Assembly: GCA_964370815.1 (NCBI GenBank)
Contig: CAYJKQ010000009.1
Coordinates: 28,036-92,035, forward strand
Reading direction: 5' to 3'
DNA length: 64,000 nucleotides
Source: UBA12087 sp964370815
Lineage (GTDB): Bacteria; Chloroflexota; Anaerolineae; Anaerolineales; Villigracilaceae
This document shows, one piece after another, positions 15,792 through 24,017 of this stretch (position 1 is its first letter; each line of letters starts with the position of its first letter). The position numbers and the translations under genes were made by a program. The notes below the pieces were generated by a model. That model was not told the DNA's origin. It saw only the letters and a list, made by a program, of their open reading frames with translations, and made no database searches.

Positions 15792-16301
15792 TCAGACACG
15801 TCCCTTTAACCAGGCTTCCACCTGCTGGCGATGCTCACGATAGTGCCACCAGGTATTGGCAGCGACCATATGCCAGAGCGGATCGCCCTCCCGCCATGCA
15901 AACCGGGAGCCATCGAAGAGGTCTTCATCGGTCAAATTCTGGATCACAGCCAAGGCTCGGGAATAAGACTCCGCTGAAGCAGTAAGGACTTCATCCAGTT
16001 CCCTGTCCTTGTTAGCCAGGTAGGTCTGCTCATTGAGCTTGTCCAGGTCATCCCAGGTCATACCGGGTGCGGGGCGCTGGGGGACAATTCCGGAAAATGA
16101 CTCGTTGATCCAGTGCAGCATGCGCTGCTCCCAGTCAATCATGTGTGCCAGCAGGTCCTTCACGCTCAGCCTGTCTGCGACCCCGGGCTCAAGATATTGA
16201 TCTTCGGAAAGCTCTCCGATCACCGCTTCCCATTGCAGACGTTCTTTGACCAGGATCTTCAACAGTTCCTGCCGGGTTCCCGGATCCAGTTCTTTTGTCA
16301 T
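15792..16301 (-). CDS. DinB-like ClbS/DfsB-family protein
   Basis: A 169-residue four-helix protein of the ClbS/DfsB (DUF1706) branch of the DinB superfamily. Segments that identify it are 'RLSVKDLLAHMIDWEQRML' (with the first metal His), 'GSRFAWREGDPLWHMVAANTWWHYREHRQQVEAWL' near the C-terminus (H-x4-W-x-H-x-x-x-H). ClbS is a cyclopropane hydrolase that protects against colibactin; relatives have unknown substrates, so resistance is only a suggestion. AGGAG lies nine bases before the ATG. It precedes another DinB gene. Confidence 0.85.
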   Translation of the reverse strand: MTKELDPGTRQELLKILVKERLQWEAVIGELSEDQYLEPGVADRLSVKDLLAHMIDWEQRMLHWINESFSGIVPQRPAPGMTWDDLDKLNEQTYLANKDRELDEVLTASAESYSRALAVIQNLTDEDLFDGSRFAWREGDPLWHMVAANTWWHYREHRQQVEAWLKGRV

Positions 16302-16344
16302 TTGAATGTACTCCTGTTGATGCGATCCAGAATTTGTCCAGCTT

Positions 16345-17040
16345 TTAAAAGTGTTTCCACTTGATCTCTTTTATCGGCAAGGATGAGTTCTCGAGGGTAT
16401 GGATGATGCCATGAGATAGTTTATCTGTGACCCCCTTGTTACGGATCAGAATCGACAATTTGGTTAGTGAGGTACCAGTCTCATAGTTCTTCTCAATGTC
16501 ACAACTCAATACCTTGACCTGTTTACTTTTGACGATCTCGATCAGCTGGGTTGGGTTGACTTCAAGCGGTGTTCGTATGCTCAAAACCCGGTAGGTGTCT
16601 TTGGCGTAAAGACGTTCGGAAAATTTCAGGAAAACCAGGCTGACCAGGGCGATGGCGGTCGTAAATACGGCGATCTCGTAATAACCATAACCGGCTGCCA
16701 TGCCGATGGCGGCTGCCCCCCACAAACAGGCCGCGGTCGTCAAACCGCGCACATTTGCTCCCTCCTTGAGGATCACACCGGCACCCAGGAAACCGATGCC
16801 CGCCACGACCTGGGCCGCGATGCGACCCGGATCAGCCTGAAAGCCGGTGGCGTTGGCGTTCCTGGATATGATCTCAGACAGGATGGTAAACACCGCGGCC
16901 CCCATGCTGACCAGTAAATGTGTGCGCAATCCCGCCGCGCGACCATGCATGTCCCGTTCCAGTCCGATCAGCCCCCCCAGCAGAGAAGCGATGGCGATCC
17001 GGAGCATGATCTCCCCATAATTTGCGAATATTAATGACAT
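16345..17040 (-). CDS. MgtC/SapB-family membrane protein
   Basis: A 231-residue MgtC-family protein. The N-terminal ~140 residues hold four or five membrane helices with the hallmark 'ASLLGGLIGLERDMHGRAAGLRTHLLVSMGAA' region and 'GRIAAQVVAGIGFLGAGVILKEG' region. The C-terminal ~85 residues form a cytoplasmic ACT-like domain. In pathogens MgtC inhibits ATP synthase under low magnesium; in free-living bacteria the role is unclear. AGGAG precedes the start. It stands alone; the 85 bases upstream are too short for an M-box riboswitch, and I see none. Confidence 0.92.
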   Translation of the reverse strand: MSLIFANYGEIMLRIAIASLLGGLIGLERDMHGRAAGLRTHLLVSMGAAVFTILSEIISRNANATGFQADPGRIAAQVVAGIGFLGAGVILKEGANVRGLTTAACLWGAAAIGMAAGYGYYEIAVFTTAIALVSLVFLKFSERLYAKDTYRVLSIRTPLEVNPTQLIEIVKSKQVKVLSCDIEKNYETGTSLTKLSILIRNKGVTDKLSHGIIHTLENSSLPIKEIKWKHF

Positions 17041-17125
17041 GATTTGTATTTTCTCCTAAAAAGGCAGACTAGATATTGTACAGATCCCAGGTATGCTGTA
17101 ATATGCCGCAAATCTACAGCCAATC

Positions 17126-17220
17126 TCATACCACCATCCTGACCAGGGTCACACCGGAGCCGGCTTCTAATTCCTGGCACTCGTCAAACGAGGCGATCAG
17201 GGGTGATAATGCAATACCCG
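17126..17220 (-). pseudogene. Relic of the mutS2 3' end (Smr-domain tail)
   Basis: On the minus strand this reads …ASFDECQELEAGSGVTLVRMVV-stop, matching the last residues of the intact MutS2 (ASFDEGQEKEGGSGVTVVKMVD) at 18479. Upstream the frame hits a stop within about 40 codons and there is no start. It is a fragment left by duplication of the mutS2 tail. The lipoprotein gene 17282-18325 sits between the relic and the real mutS2 end. Confidence 0.8.
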
Positions 17221-17281
17221 GCGCACTTTATTGGAAAATGGCCGGGTATTTTCCTGGAAATTTAATACTCGACTGTTATTA

Positions 17282-18325
17282 TCAGCGCAGGTCTGTCAGC
17301 ATACCAAGCAAATGCGCAAATGCAATTTCATTGGCATCATCCCATGAAACAGAGGGGGCATAGGTGATAACCTCAAGCATGCGATTTACGTTGGGTATAT
17401 ACGATATTTCATAGGTTACTTTTTCTGCATCCGAATCTGTGCATTCGCCTGAAATTGATTCCCACTGACCACCCATGGAGCTCATGCGGTCTCCCTCGGA
17501 TAAAGAGCAGTCGCTAAAACCAAGCGGAGCAAGGCGATCTGCACTCCAGGCCAGGAGCAATTGATTCGGATCGGCGATCTCATTCAAGAGGAATATGGCA
17601 ACACCGGTTCGTTCGTCATTGGACTGGAACCAGAGACCGGAGTCTTGCCAGGTGGGTTGTGGCGCCAGCCAGTCATATACATACATGGTTTGCAGACCAC
17701 TGGGTCCATCTGCATATTTTCGCCACAGCTCAATGTTTTCCAGCACAGTTTGAAAAACAGGCTGGAGCGTATCCCATTGGTCGGTTGGAGCAAACCACAT
17801 CACTTCCATGACGTCATCCGGGCGTTGAATATAGGCAACCCTGGCAGTAATATCGTCTCCCTGTGCGATTTTTGTTGGTATCACCGAGCGTGAAATGATG
17901 ACATCCAAACCATCTGTAACTTCTTCAGGGGTAAAAGTGACGATACCAATAATGCCTATATCCTTTGTGCCCCAGGAATTCAAAAGAGTATCGGGATCTC
18001 CGCCTAGTCCTATCTGAAAGGTAACTCCCAGAGGTTGATCAGGGCTCTTTACAAATTCACCTTCACCGAAAGTAAGGCGGGAAGAACCATCCCATTCGCC
18101 TGGAAAAGCAAAACTTAGCTCGGTGCGGGTGGATGCGGTGGTAGACAATCCATTCGTTGGAGTCGGGATCGGGTCCGTTGGGACCGGAACAGGTGGAATT
18201 TCAGTGTTAACAGGAGGTGGAGGATTTTCGGTCGGGAGGGAGGTCGGGGTCGGTTGAGATTGTCCACAACCCGCCAGGACAAGGCTGGCGATTACCAGAA
18301 GGGAAAAGATTAGAAGTTTTTTCAT
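17282..18325 (-). CDS. Lipoprotein of unknown function
   Basis: A 347-residue lipoprotein: signal peptide with lipobox LVLAG-C (Cys20), then a Thr/Pro-rich linker (about 22-65), then two similar alpha/beta modules. Each module has a 'LLNSW/LLLAWS…' helix and closes with a 'MEVMWFAP/MLEVITYAPS' strand, suggesting an internal duplication of a PsbP/Mog1-like fold. GGAGG lies eight bases before ATG 18325. It lies between the mutS2 gene and a relic of the mutS2 end, so it may have arrived with that duplication. No enzymatic motif is visible. Confidence 0.7.
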   Translation of the reverse strand: MKKLLIFSLLVIASLVLAGCGQSQPTPTSLPTENPPPPVNTEIPPVPVPTDPIPTPTNGLSTTASTRTELSFAFPGEWDGSSRLTFGEGEFVKSPDQPLGVTFQIGLGGDPDTLLNSWGTKDIGIIGIVTFTPEEVTDGLDVIISRSVIPTKIAQGDDITARVAYIQRPDDVMEVMWFAPTDQWDTLQPVFQTVLENIELWRKYADGPSGLQTMYVYDWLAPQPTWQDSGLWFQSNDERTGVAIFLLNEIADPNQLLLAWSADRLAPLGFSDCSLSEGDRMSSMGGQWESISGECTDSDAEKVTYEISYIPNVNRMLEVITYAPSVSWDDANEIAFAHLLGMLTDLR

Positions 18326-18478
18326 GTTTTTTTCCTCCAATTGTTAATTTTTTTTGTATTTTACCATGCATCCATGAGTTTTATCAGATTCATTTCCCGT
18401 AATTTTCCGAGCATCTGCAGGCTTCTGAGATGGGTTGAACGAAAGAGCGGATTACCAGCCAACCTGTGCGATCCTGTA

Positions 18479-20869
18479 TCAATCCACCATCTTGACCACG
18501 GTCACGCCGGAGCCGCCTTCTTTTTCCTGACCTTCATCAAACGAGGCGACCTGGGGGTGACCCTGCAGGGTGCGACGCACTTCGCTGCGCAGTTTACCGG
18601 TCCCCTTGCCGTGGATGATGCGTACGAAGGGCATGCCCGCCAGAAAGGCGCGGTCGAGGAAATCTTCCAGCAGCGCCAGGGCTTCTTCGGAGCGCTGTCC
18701 GCGCAAGTCCAGCTCGATACCCGGCGAGGCAGCCAGACTGACCGAGTGTGCCGGTCCGCGCCCGGGTGTCGGGGGTGCTGCGGATGTTTCGCTCCCGGGC
18801 TCATCCTGCCCCTTGCGTTGGATCTCGTTCAAACGGGCGCGCATGCGCAGGCTGCCGATCTGAACTTCGACATCTTCCGCACTGATGCTGGTGATGACGC
18901 CCTCTTTCTTTAAAGAGGTGAGAATTATCTTTTCTCCGATCCTGAGTTGACCTTTGGGCACAGGCTTGGTCTGAAGACGCTTCCTGACCGGTTTCTGGAT
19001 CTTTTCTTCCAGGATCTCAACCTGTTCCTGGATGTCATCCAGCAGATCGAGCGGTTGACGGGCGTTCTTCAACCCCTGGCGCAGATTCTTGAGCTGCTCC
19101 TGCAGCACGGCTACTTCCAGTTCACCTTCGGCGCGCGCCTTGTCGATGGCGACCTGGCGTTCCTCCTCGATCTTCTCTAGCCGTTCGCCCAGTTCGCGCC
19201 GCATTCGATGCAGGTCAGCGCGCGCCTTCTCGGCTTTTTGACGTTCCTTGCGGGCCAGCTTGCGCTCGCGGTGGATGGAATCCAGCAGGTCGTCGGCGCG
19301 TAGTTCGGAGGGATCGATCTCTCCCCTGGCAGCGCTGATGATCTCAAGCGGCAGCCCGAGTCTCTCGGCGATCGCCAGGGCATTCGAACGCCCCGGCAGA
19401 CCGATGGTCAGGTGATAGGTTGGGCGCAGGCTGTGCAGGTCAAATTCGAGCGAGGCATTCACCACGCCGGGCGTGGTATGCGCAAAGGTCTTCAGTTCCG
19501 GGTAGTGGGTGGCTACAAAAGTGGTCACATTCCGCTCGAGCAGGAAACTGAGGATGGCGCGTGCCAGGGCAGCACCTTCCTGCGGGTCGGTGCCTGCGCC
19601 AAGCTCATCGATGATGACCAGCGACTGGCGGTCCACTTTCTTGAGGATGCGCACAATGTTGGTGATGTGCCCGGAAAAGGTGGACAATGATTGCTCGATG
19701 GACTGCTCATCGCCGATGTCCGCCCAGACCGATTTGAAAACAACCAGTTCCGAGCCGGACTCGACCGGGATGTGCAGCCCGGATTGTGCCATTAATGCCA
19801 GCAGTCCAACCGTTTTAAGCGAAACGGTCTTGCCGCCTGTGTTGGGACCGGTGATGATGACGGCAAAAGTGTGTGGGTCGAGATCCACGTCGATGGGCAC
19901 CACGCTGTGTGGATCCAGCAGGGGATGGCGGGCTTGCAGCAGGCGGATGAGGGCGGCAGGGTTGACTTTTTCGGGATCAGTTTCCATGCGGTTCAGGACA
20001 GGTTCGGCAGCCTGCAGTTCCTCGGCATATTTGGCTTTGGCAAACGCCAGGTCGAGGTCTGCCAGGGCAGCGATGCCGGGCACGATCTCCTCGGCGTGTT
20101 CACCCACTTTCTGCGAGATCTCATACAAGACACGCTCAACTTCATCCCGCTCAGCCAGCTGCAGCTCGCGGTACTTGTTGTTCAGCTCCACCACCGGCAG
20201 CGGTTCGACGAACAGCGTGGCGCCGGAACTGGATTGGTCGTGGACGATGGATTTAACCTGTCCCTTAAACTCGGCGCGCAGCGGGATCACATAGCGCCCA
20301 TCGCGCTGGGTGATGAGAGCATCCTGCAGCATGGAGACGGTATGGGTGTCGGTGATGTATTTCTGCAGACGGGACATCAGCCGGTCGTGTGCAATACGGA
20401 TCTCACGGCGGATGACTCCCAGTTTGGGAGAGGCGGAGTCGAGCACTTCGCCGGTCTCGCCAATGGTGTGCGAGATGGTTTCCACCAGACCCATTGGGGC
20501 TGGCAGGCTGAGCGCCAGTTCCGCCAGGCGCGGGAATTCTCCGATCTGCTTTTCAAGTGCCCGGCGCAGGTTGCGGGTGGCAACCAGTGTATTTTGAATG
20601 GTGAGCAGATCTTTGGCTTCCAGGCGCCCTCCGCGCGCGGCATTGATGACCTGCGGGCGCACATCATGTGCGCCGCCGATGGTCAGATCCTGGCTGGAGA
20701 GCAGCCGGCGCGCTTCGGTGGTATCCGCCAGGCGCGCCTGTGCCAGTTCAAAGCTGTCGGTAGGGGCAAGCTGGCGCGCAAGATCGCTCGAGGCGCTGAA
20801 GTCACAATGCTGCACCAAACGCTCGAGCACTTTGGAATATTCAAGAACGTGCAGGGTTTTGGGTTCCAT
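18479..20869 (-). CDS. mutS2: Endonuclease MutS2
   Basis: A 796-residue MutS2. The N-terminal core/lever domain (about 1-300) lacks the mismatch-recognition domain of MutS1. The ATPase domain holds Walker A GPNTGGKT (near residue 340), the 'DELGAGTDPQEGAAL' Walker B/signature region and 'ATHYPELK'. A long basic coiled-coil (about 510-620) follows, then a KOW-like segment and the C-terminal Smr nuclease domain with 'LDLRGQRSEEAL' and 'IIHGKGTGKLR'. MutS2 limits homologous recombination and, in Bacillus, acts on collided ribosomes. There is no Shine-Dalgarno match near the ATG, so initiation may be weak or leaderless. Confidence 0.95.
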   Translation of the reverse strand: MEPKTLHVLEYSKVLERLVQHCDFSASSDLARQLAPTDSFELAQARLADTTEARRLLSSQDLTIGGAHDVRPQVINAARGGRLEAKDLLTIQNTLVATRNLRRALEKQIGEFPRLAELALSLPAPMGLVETISHTIGETGEVLDSASPKLGVIRREIRIAHDRLMSRLQKYITDTHTVSMLQDALITQRDGRYVIPLRAEFKGQVKSIVHDQSSSGATLFVEPLPVVELNNKYRELQLAERDEVERVLYEISQKVGEHAEEIVPGIAALADLDLAFAKAKYAEELQAAEPVLNRMETDPEKVNPAALIRLLQARHPLLDPHSVVPIDVDLDPHTFAVIITGPNTGGKTVSLKTVGLLALMAQSGLHIPVESGSELVVFKSVWADIGDEQSIEQSLSTFSGHITNIVRILKKVDRQSLVIIDELGAGTDPQEGAALARAILSFLLERNVTTFVATHYPELKTFAHTTPGVVNASLEFDLHSLRPTYHLTIGLPGRSNALAIAERLGLPLEIISAARGEIDPSELRADDLLDSIHRERKLARKERQKAEKARADLHRMRRELGERLEKIEEERQVAIDKARAEGELEVAVLQEQLKNLRQGLKNARQPLDLLDDIQEQVEILEEKIQKPVRKRLQTKPVPKGQLRIGEKIILTSLKKEGVITSISAEDVEVQIGSLRMRARLNEIQRKGQDEPGSETSAAPPTPGRGPAHSVSLAASPGIELDLRGQRSEEALALLEDFLDRAFLAGMPFVRIIHGKGTGKLRSEVRRTLQGHPQVASFDEGQEKEGGSGVTVVKMVD

Positions 20870-20952
20870 CTAATTTATTTTTTTACCCGTATCTTTTCAA
20901 GAAAGGGCGGGTCGTAAGCGTGGGCAGCCACTCACACCCGCTCAATTAAAGT

Positions 20953-21090
20953 TTAAGATTTGAGATGATGCTTCTGTTCTTTAAAGGCAATTGATGATGC
21001 CAGGAAGTCAATTAAGGTTGCACCGTATTCTTTATCCGCTCTTGATAAATTCTCAACAAGGGGTGCCTGGAATCTCCATCTTTTGACCAT
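20953..21090 (-). CDS. Possible 45-residue small protein or gene fragment
   Basis: An open frame from ATG 21090 reads MVKRWRFQAPLVENLSRADK… and ends …FKEQKHHLKS. The composition is protein-like, with alternating charged and hydrophobic residues that suggest helices, but no ribosome-binding site stands out and the frame is open upstream. It could be a real small protein or the tail of a decayed gene between mutS2 and the TfoX-like gene. Confidence 0.3.
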   Translation of the reverse strand: MVKRWRFQAPLVENLSRADKEYGATLIDFLASSIAFKEQKHHLKS

Positions 21091-21113
21091 TTCCAGGTGT
21101 GGCTGAATGTGCT

Positions 21114-21443
21114 CTATTTTGGCGGCAGGCTCAAGGCAAATTCCAAACCCTGCTGCAGCCAGTCCGATAACGCTTTGTCAGTTTCAAAGCCGGGTGGAGT
21201 CACAATAATCCAGCCAGTCATGGGGCGTCCAGTCATATCAAACACCCTGGTATGCTCTTTGTCCAGGGCGGACTGGTAATTCTCCGGACCAACCCGCACG
21301 ATCAGGTTGTTCTTGTGCACGCCACAGGCCATATTCCCATTGACCAGGAACCCGACCCCTCCAAACATCTTTTTTTCTTCCAGTCCGCTGACATTTGCCA
21401 ATATTTCTCTGATGCGTAATCCCAGGATCTCGTCGTATGCCAT
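21114..21443 (-). CDS. TfoX/Sxy N-terminal-domain protein
   Basis: A 109-residue protein made of a single TfoX N-terminal domain: 'LEEKKMFGGVGFLVNGNMACGVHKNNLIVRVGPE' region, with the hallmark 'KMFGG…F…NG.M…….L..RV'. In gamma-proteobacteria full-length TfoX/Sxy controls competence; stand-alone domain proteins like this are widespread and of unknown function, so a competence role should not be assumed. The HicB-DinB fusion gene lies upstream in the same direction with a 24-base gap, possibly one transcript. Confidence 0.9.
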   Translation of the reverse strand: MAYDEILGLRIREILANVSGLEEKKMFGGVGFLVNGNMACGVHKNNLIVRVGPENYQSALDKEHTRVFDMTGRPMTGWIIVTPPGFETDKALSDWLQQGLEFALSLPPK

Positions 21444-21467
21444 AATGATCCAATCGCTGAATTGCTT

Positions 21468-22163
21468 CTATATCAACTTTTTGATGTGCTCAATATGGTC
21501 GAGTTCATGCCACAAAGCGCGGCGCAGGATCTTGCGCGGGCTCCAGAACTCACCATCATCTCCGACCACCTGCGAAACATCGATCAGTTTGGGCAGAGTG
21601 CGATTGAATAGGTCACGGGATTGCTTCAGGCGTACCATGGGTTCCTTGGATGGTTCCTTCTCCAGCATTGCCGGGTCAAGCTTGCTGAGATACCACCACT
21701 CAGCGCCGCCAATGTGACCGAGGATACCATTGATGCTCCAGCGCTCACCCGGATACTTGGCAGCAAGTTTTTCGGCACTTAAGCGCGCCACGATCCTGAG
21801 CAGTTCATCCCTTGTCCAGCCCAGCATCTGGATGCCATGCTCCACCTCTTCACGCTTGAGCGGTTTCCAGTCATACCGAAAAAAGGATTCCACGTAATAA
21901 CCGCCGCTTTCAACCATGTCCAGGTTTTTATCGATGGAATAGACCTCCCAGGTTTCCTCGGGATTGATCTCGATCTCATCAAAGTTTAACCAGGTATTGG
22001 GCTCTTTTTTCAAGATCCAGGTGGCATATTTCTGGATGGCTGTTTCCAGGTTGCTACAGGCGGCATTGGCATTGCCTCCGTATGCAAAACAACCGGGATG
22101 CTCCAACGCCCAGGCGATCGAGCGCCCATCATTATTATTCTCGATTCCAACTCGGAAGATCAT
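21468..22163 (-). CDS. HicB-like/DinB-like fusion protein
   Basis: A 231-residue two-domain protein. Residues 1 to about 75 look like a HicB/UPF0150 domain ('EHPGCFAYGGNANAACSNLETAIQKYA', compare the 'ELPGCxxxGdtxeEAlxn' pattern). Residues of about 95-231 form a DinB-type four-helix domain with 'WSINGILGHIGGAEWWYL' and 'RRALWHELDHIEHIKKL', which supplies the three-His metal site. No HicA toxin gene is present. GGAGG lies 10 bases before the ATG. HicB folds bind RNase toxins or small ligands; why it is joined to DinB is unknown. Confidence 0.75.
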   Translation of the reverse strand: MIFRVGIENNNDGRSIAWALEHPGCFAYGGNANAACSNLETAIQKYATWILKKEPNTWLNFDEIEINPEETWEVYSIDKNLDMVESGGYYVESFFRYDWKPLKREEVEHGIQMLGWTRDELLRIVARLSAEKLAAKYPGERWSINGILGHIGGAEWWYLSKLDPAMLEKEPSKEPMVRLKQSRDLFNRTLPKLIDVSQVVGDDGEFWSPRKILRRALWHELDHIEHIKKLI

Positions 22164-22310
22164 ATTCCACCTCCTCCATAATTGTAATGGATTCCACAGG
22201 TTTGTGAAAGATGCCTGCCTGAATTGTCACTGGCTCTCTTTCCTGCGGTCGAACACCAGTGGGATCCCTGCCCAACTATAGTAGAATGAAGCGATAAGGA
22301 TCCTTCTGCC

Positions 22311-22967
22311 ATGACCGAAACCCCTCTAAAACCAAAGCGAGGCTTAAAGAAAACAGGCATCTTCCTGCTGGTTGTGTTCCTTGTCTGCCTGCTGGCATAC
22401 AGCCTGCGTACACCGATCCTGACCGGGCTGGCGAATTACCTGGTCAATACAGACTCTCCCCTGCAAAAAGCCGATCTGATCTTTGTACTGAACGGGGATT
22501 ATAACACGCGGCCTTTTACAGCTAGTAACCTGTACAAGCAGGGCTTTGCACCCCTGGTGGCGATCGCCCAGGCGCAAAGTTCACCTGCCCAGTCCCTGGG
22601 GCTGGTGGACAACCCGACCGATATTGCTGTCGAAGTCATGAAACTGAGTGGTGTTCCTTCGGACAAACTGCTGGTTCTTGAGGATATTGGACCTGCCACC
22701 AGCACTTTTGATGAGGCGCGCGCCTTGCGCCGATACATCGAGGCTCACAAGCTCAATTCGGTCATCCTGGTCACCTCCGCTTTTCACACGCGCCGCTCCA
22801 GGTGGATCTTCGAGCGGGAATTAGCCGGACTGCCAGTCGATCTGCTTGTTACAGCTTCAGCGCATACCGGTTTTGATGCCGGCAATTGGTGGCAAAGCGA
22901 AGAAGGATTGATATTCTTAAACAATGAATATATCAAGTTGATCTTTTATAAGATCAAGTACCGCTGA
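22311..22967 (+). CDS. YdcF/ElyC/SanA-like (DUF218) membrane-anchored protein
   Basis: A 218-residue protein with one N-terminal membrane helix (about residues 15-34) and an extracytoplasmic DUF218 domain. Typical segments are 'KADLIFVLNGDYNTRPFTASNLYKQG', 'LEDIGPATSTFDEARALRRYIE' and 'VILVTSAFHTRRSRWIFERE'. DUF218 proteins such as SanA and ElyC affect envelope integrity and peptidoglycan precursor metabolism; the molecular activity is uncertain. AAGGA lies 9 bases before the ATG. It converges on the ABC transporter genes, with a cluster of family A repeats between. Confidence 0.88.
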   Translation: MTETPLKPKRGLKKTGIFLLVVFLVCLLAYSLRTPILTGLANYLVNTDSPLQKADLIFVLNGDYNTRPFTASNLYKQGFAPLVAIAQAQSSPAQSLGLVDNPTDIAVEVMKLSGVPSDKLLVLEDIGPATSTFDEARALRRYIEAHKLNSVILVTSAFHTRRSRWIFERELAGLPVDLLVTASAHTGFDAGNWWQSEEGLIFLNNEYIKLIFYKIKYR

Positions 22968-23005
22968 AAATACATACTTTCCCCATTTTTGAAAGATACT
23001 ATTTT

Positions 23006-23068
23006 GTCGGGTTTCACTCCGATTTTTTAAGGTTTCAGAACTGTCAAAATTCGCTCAACTCAACCTAC
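23006..23068 (-). repeat. Family A repeat unit, diverged
   Basis: A 63-bp unit reading GTCGGGTTTCACTCC to CGCTCAACTCAACCTAC on the plus strand, the reverse orientation of the family. It is the most diverged of the three units in this cluster. Confidence 0.65.
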
Positions 23069-23091
23069 TATTCCACATTGCTATTTAACAA

Positions 23092-23155
23092 GTAGGTTGG
23101 GTTGAGGGGCTCCAAGGCATTACCCTGGTGGTGATCAACAGCCCCGAAACCCAAC
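23092..23155 (+). repeat. Family A repeat unit with internal GGGGCT/AGCCCC hairpin
   Basis: A 64-bp unit from GTAGGTTGGGTTGAG to CGAAACCCAAC. Inside, bases 23106-23145 start GGGGCTCCAAGG and end ACAGCCCC, and can fold as a long-loop hairpin. The same internal segment recurs in reverse at 34454-34493. Confidence 0.8.
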
Positions 23156-23168
23156 GAAATGCTCAAAT

Positions 23169-23230
23169 GTTGGGTTTCGCTTTTGTTCTGAAAGAATATC
23201 ATGAAGATCGATCCGCTCTACCCAACCTAC
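23169..23230 (-). repeat. Family A repeat unit, reverse orientation
   Basis: A 62-bp unit from GTTGGGTTTCGC to CGCTCTACCCAACCTAC. With the preceding unit it forms an inverted pair separated by 13 bases, a layout like REP doublets. Confidence 0.8.
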
Positions 23231-23256
23231 AAATAATTGCCCCAAAACCAGCAACT

Positions 23257-24009
23257 TTACTCTATGGCATCCTTTAACCGGCGCACCAGGTGCCCAAAAT
23301 CCGCCGTGTAGCGGATCTCTTCATGGCGCGGGCGTGGAAACTCAACCTTCAGACCCATCTTGATGCTGCCGGGGCGCTGGGACAAGACCAGGACATGATC
23401 CGAAAGGTAGAGCGCCTCGCTGATCGAATGTGTGACCATCACAACCGTCTTCTGGCGTTTCTGCCAGATCTGAAGCAGCTCGCTGCCCATGCGGTCGCGC
23501 GTCAGGGCATCCAGTGAACCAAAGGGTTCATCCAGCAGCAGAATATCGGGGTCATGCACCAGGGCACGCGCAATGGCGACACGCTGTGCCATCCCACCCG
23601 AGAGATCGCGCGGCCAGGCGTGCTCAAATCCCTGCAGACCAACCAGGTCGATCAATTCCAGGGCGCGCGGATAGGCGTTGGCGCGGCTCAAGCCTTCCAA
23701 CTCCAGCGGCAGGGTGATGTTGTCCAGCACTGTTCGCCAGGGCATCAGGTTGCTCTGTTGAAAAACAAACCCGATGCGTGGTCTGCCGCCGGAAAATTTC
23801 AGCGAGCCGCCTGTTGGCTTGAGCACACCCGCCAGAACACGCAGCAGGGTGCTTTTACCGCTGCCGGATGGTCCCAGGATGCACACAAATTCCTGCGGGT
23901 TGACCGAAAAAGAGACTCCCAGCAAAGCGCGCAGACCACCATCATCACTCGGGAAGGTGGCATCCAGGTCACTTACGACCAGAAAGGGCTCAAGGGTTTT
24001 TTCAGTCAT
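23257..24009 (-). CDS. ABC transporter ATPase (SsuB/ThiZ type), likely flavin uptake
   Basis: A 250-residue ATPase of the nitrate/sulfonate/thiamine-precursor importer class. Walker A is GPSGSGKST (about residues 46-54), the signature is LSGGMAQR, Walker B is ILLLDEPFGSLDA, and the switch His is in 'VTHSISEAL'. It is the last gene of the riboswitch-controlled operon and starts 8 bases after the stop of the binding-protein gene. Homology alone would suggest sulfonate or pyrimidine-precursor import; the FMN riboswitch at the head of the operon points instead to a riboflavin-related substrate (RibXYZ-type). Confidence 0.9.
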   Translation of the reverse strand: MTEKTLEPFLVVSDLDATFPSDDGGLRALLGVSFSVNPQEFVCILGPSGSGKSTLLRVLAGVLKPTGGSLKFSGGRPRIGFVFQQSNLMPWRTVLDNITLPLELEGLSRANAYPRALELIDLVGLQGFEHAWPRDLSGGMAQRVAIARALVHDPDILLLDEPFGSLDALTRDRMGSELLQIWQKRQKTVVMVTHSISEALYLSDHVLVLSQRPGSIKMGLKVEFPRPRHEEIRYTADFGHLVRRLKDAIE

Positions 24010-24017
24010 GCGATTTT

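Noticed and set aside
16345..17125. M-box magnesium riboswitch before mgtC
   Set aside because: The upstream gap is too short and shows none of the conserved M-box blocks.
19871..20917. A 348-residue open frame antisense to mutS2
   Set aside because: It mirrors the mutS2 coding frame, has no start signal and no recognisable domain.
21114..21443. Competence regulator TfoX
   Set aside because: Only the N-terminal domain is present and no competence genes lie nearby, so I named it by domain only.
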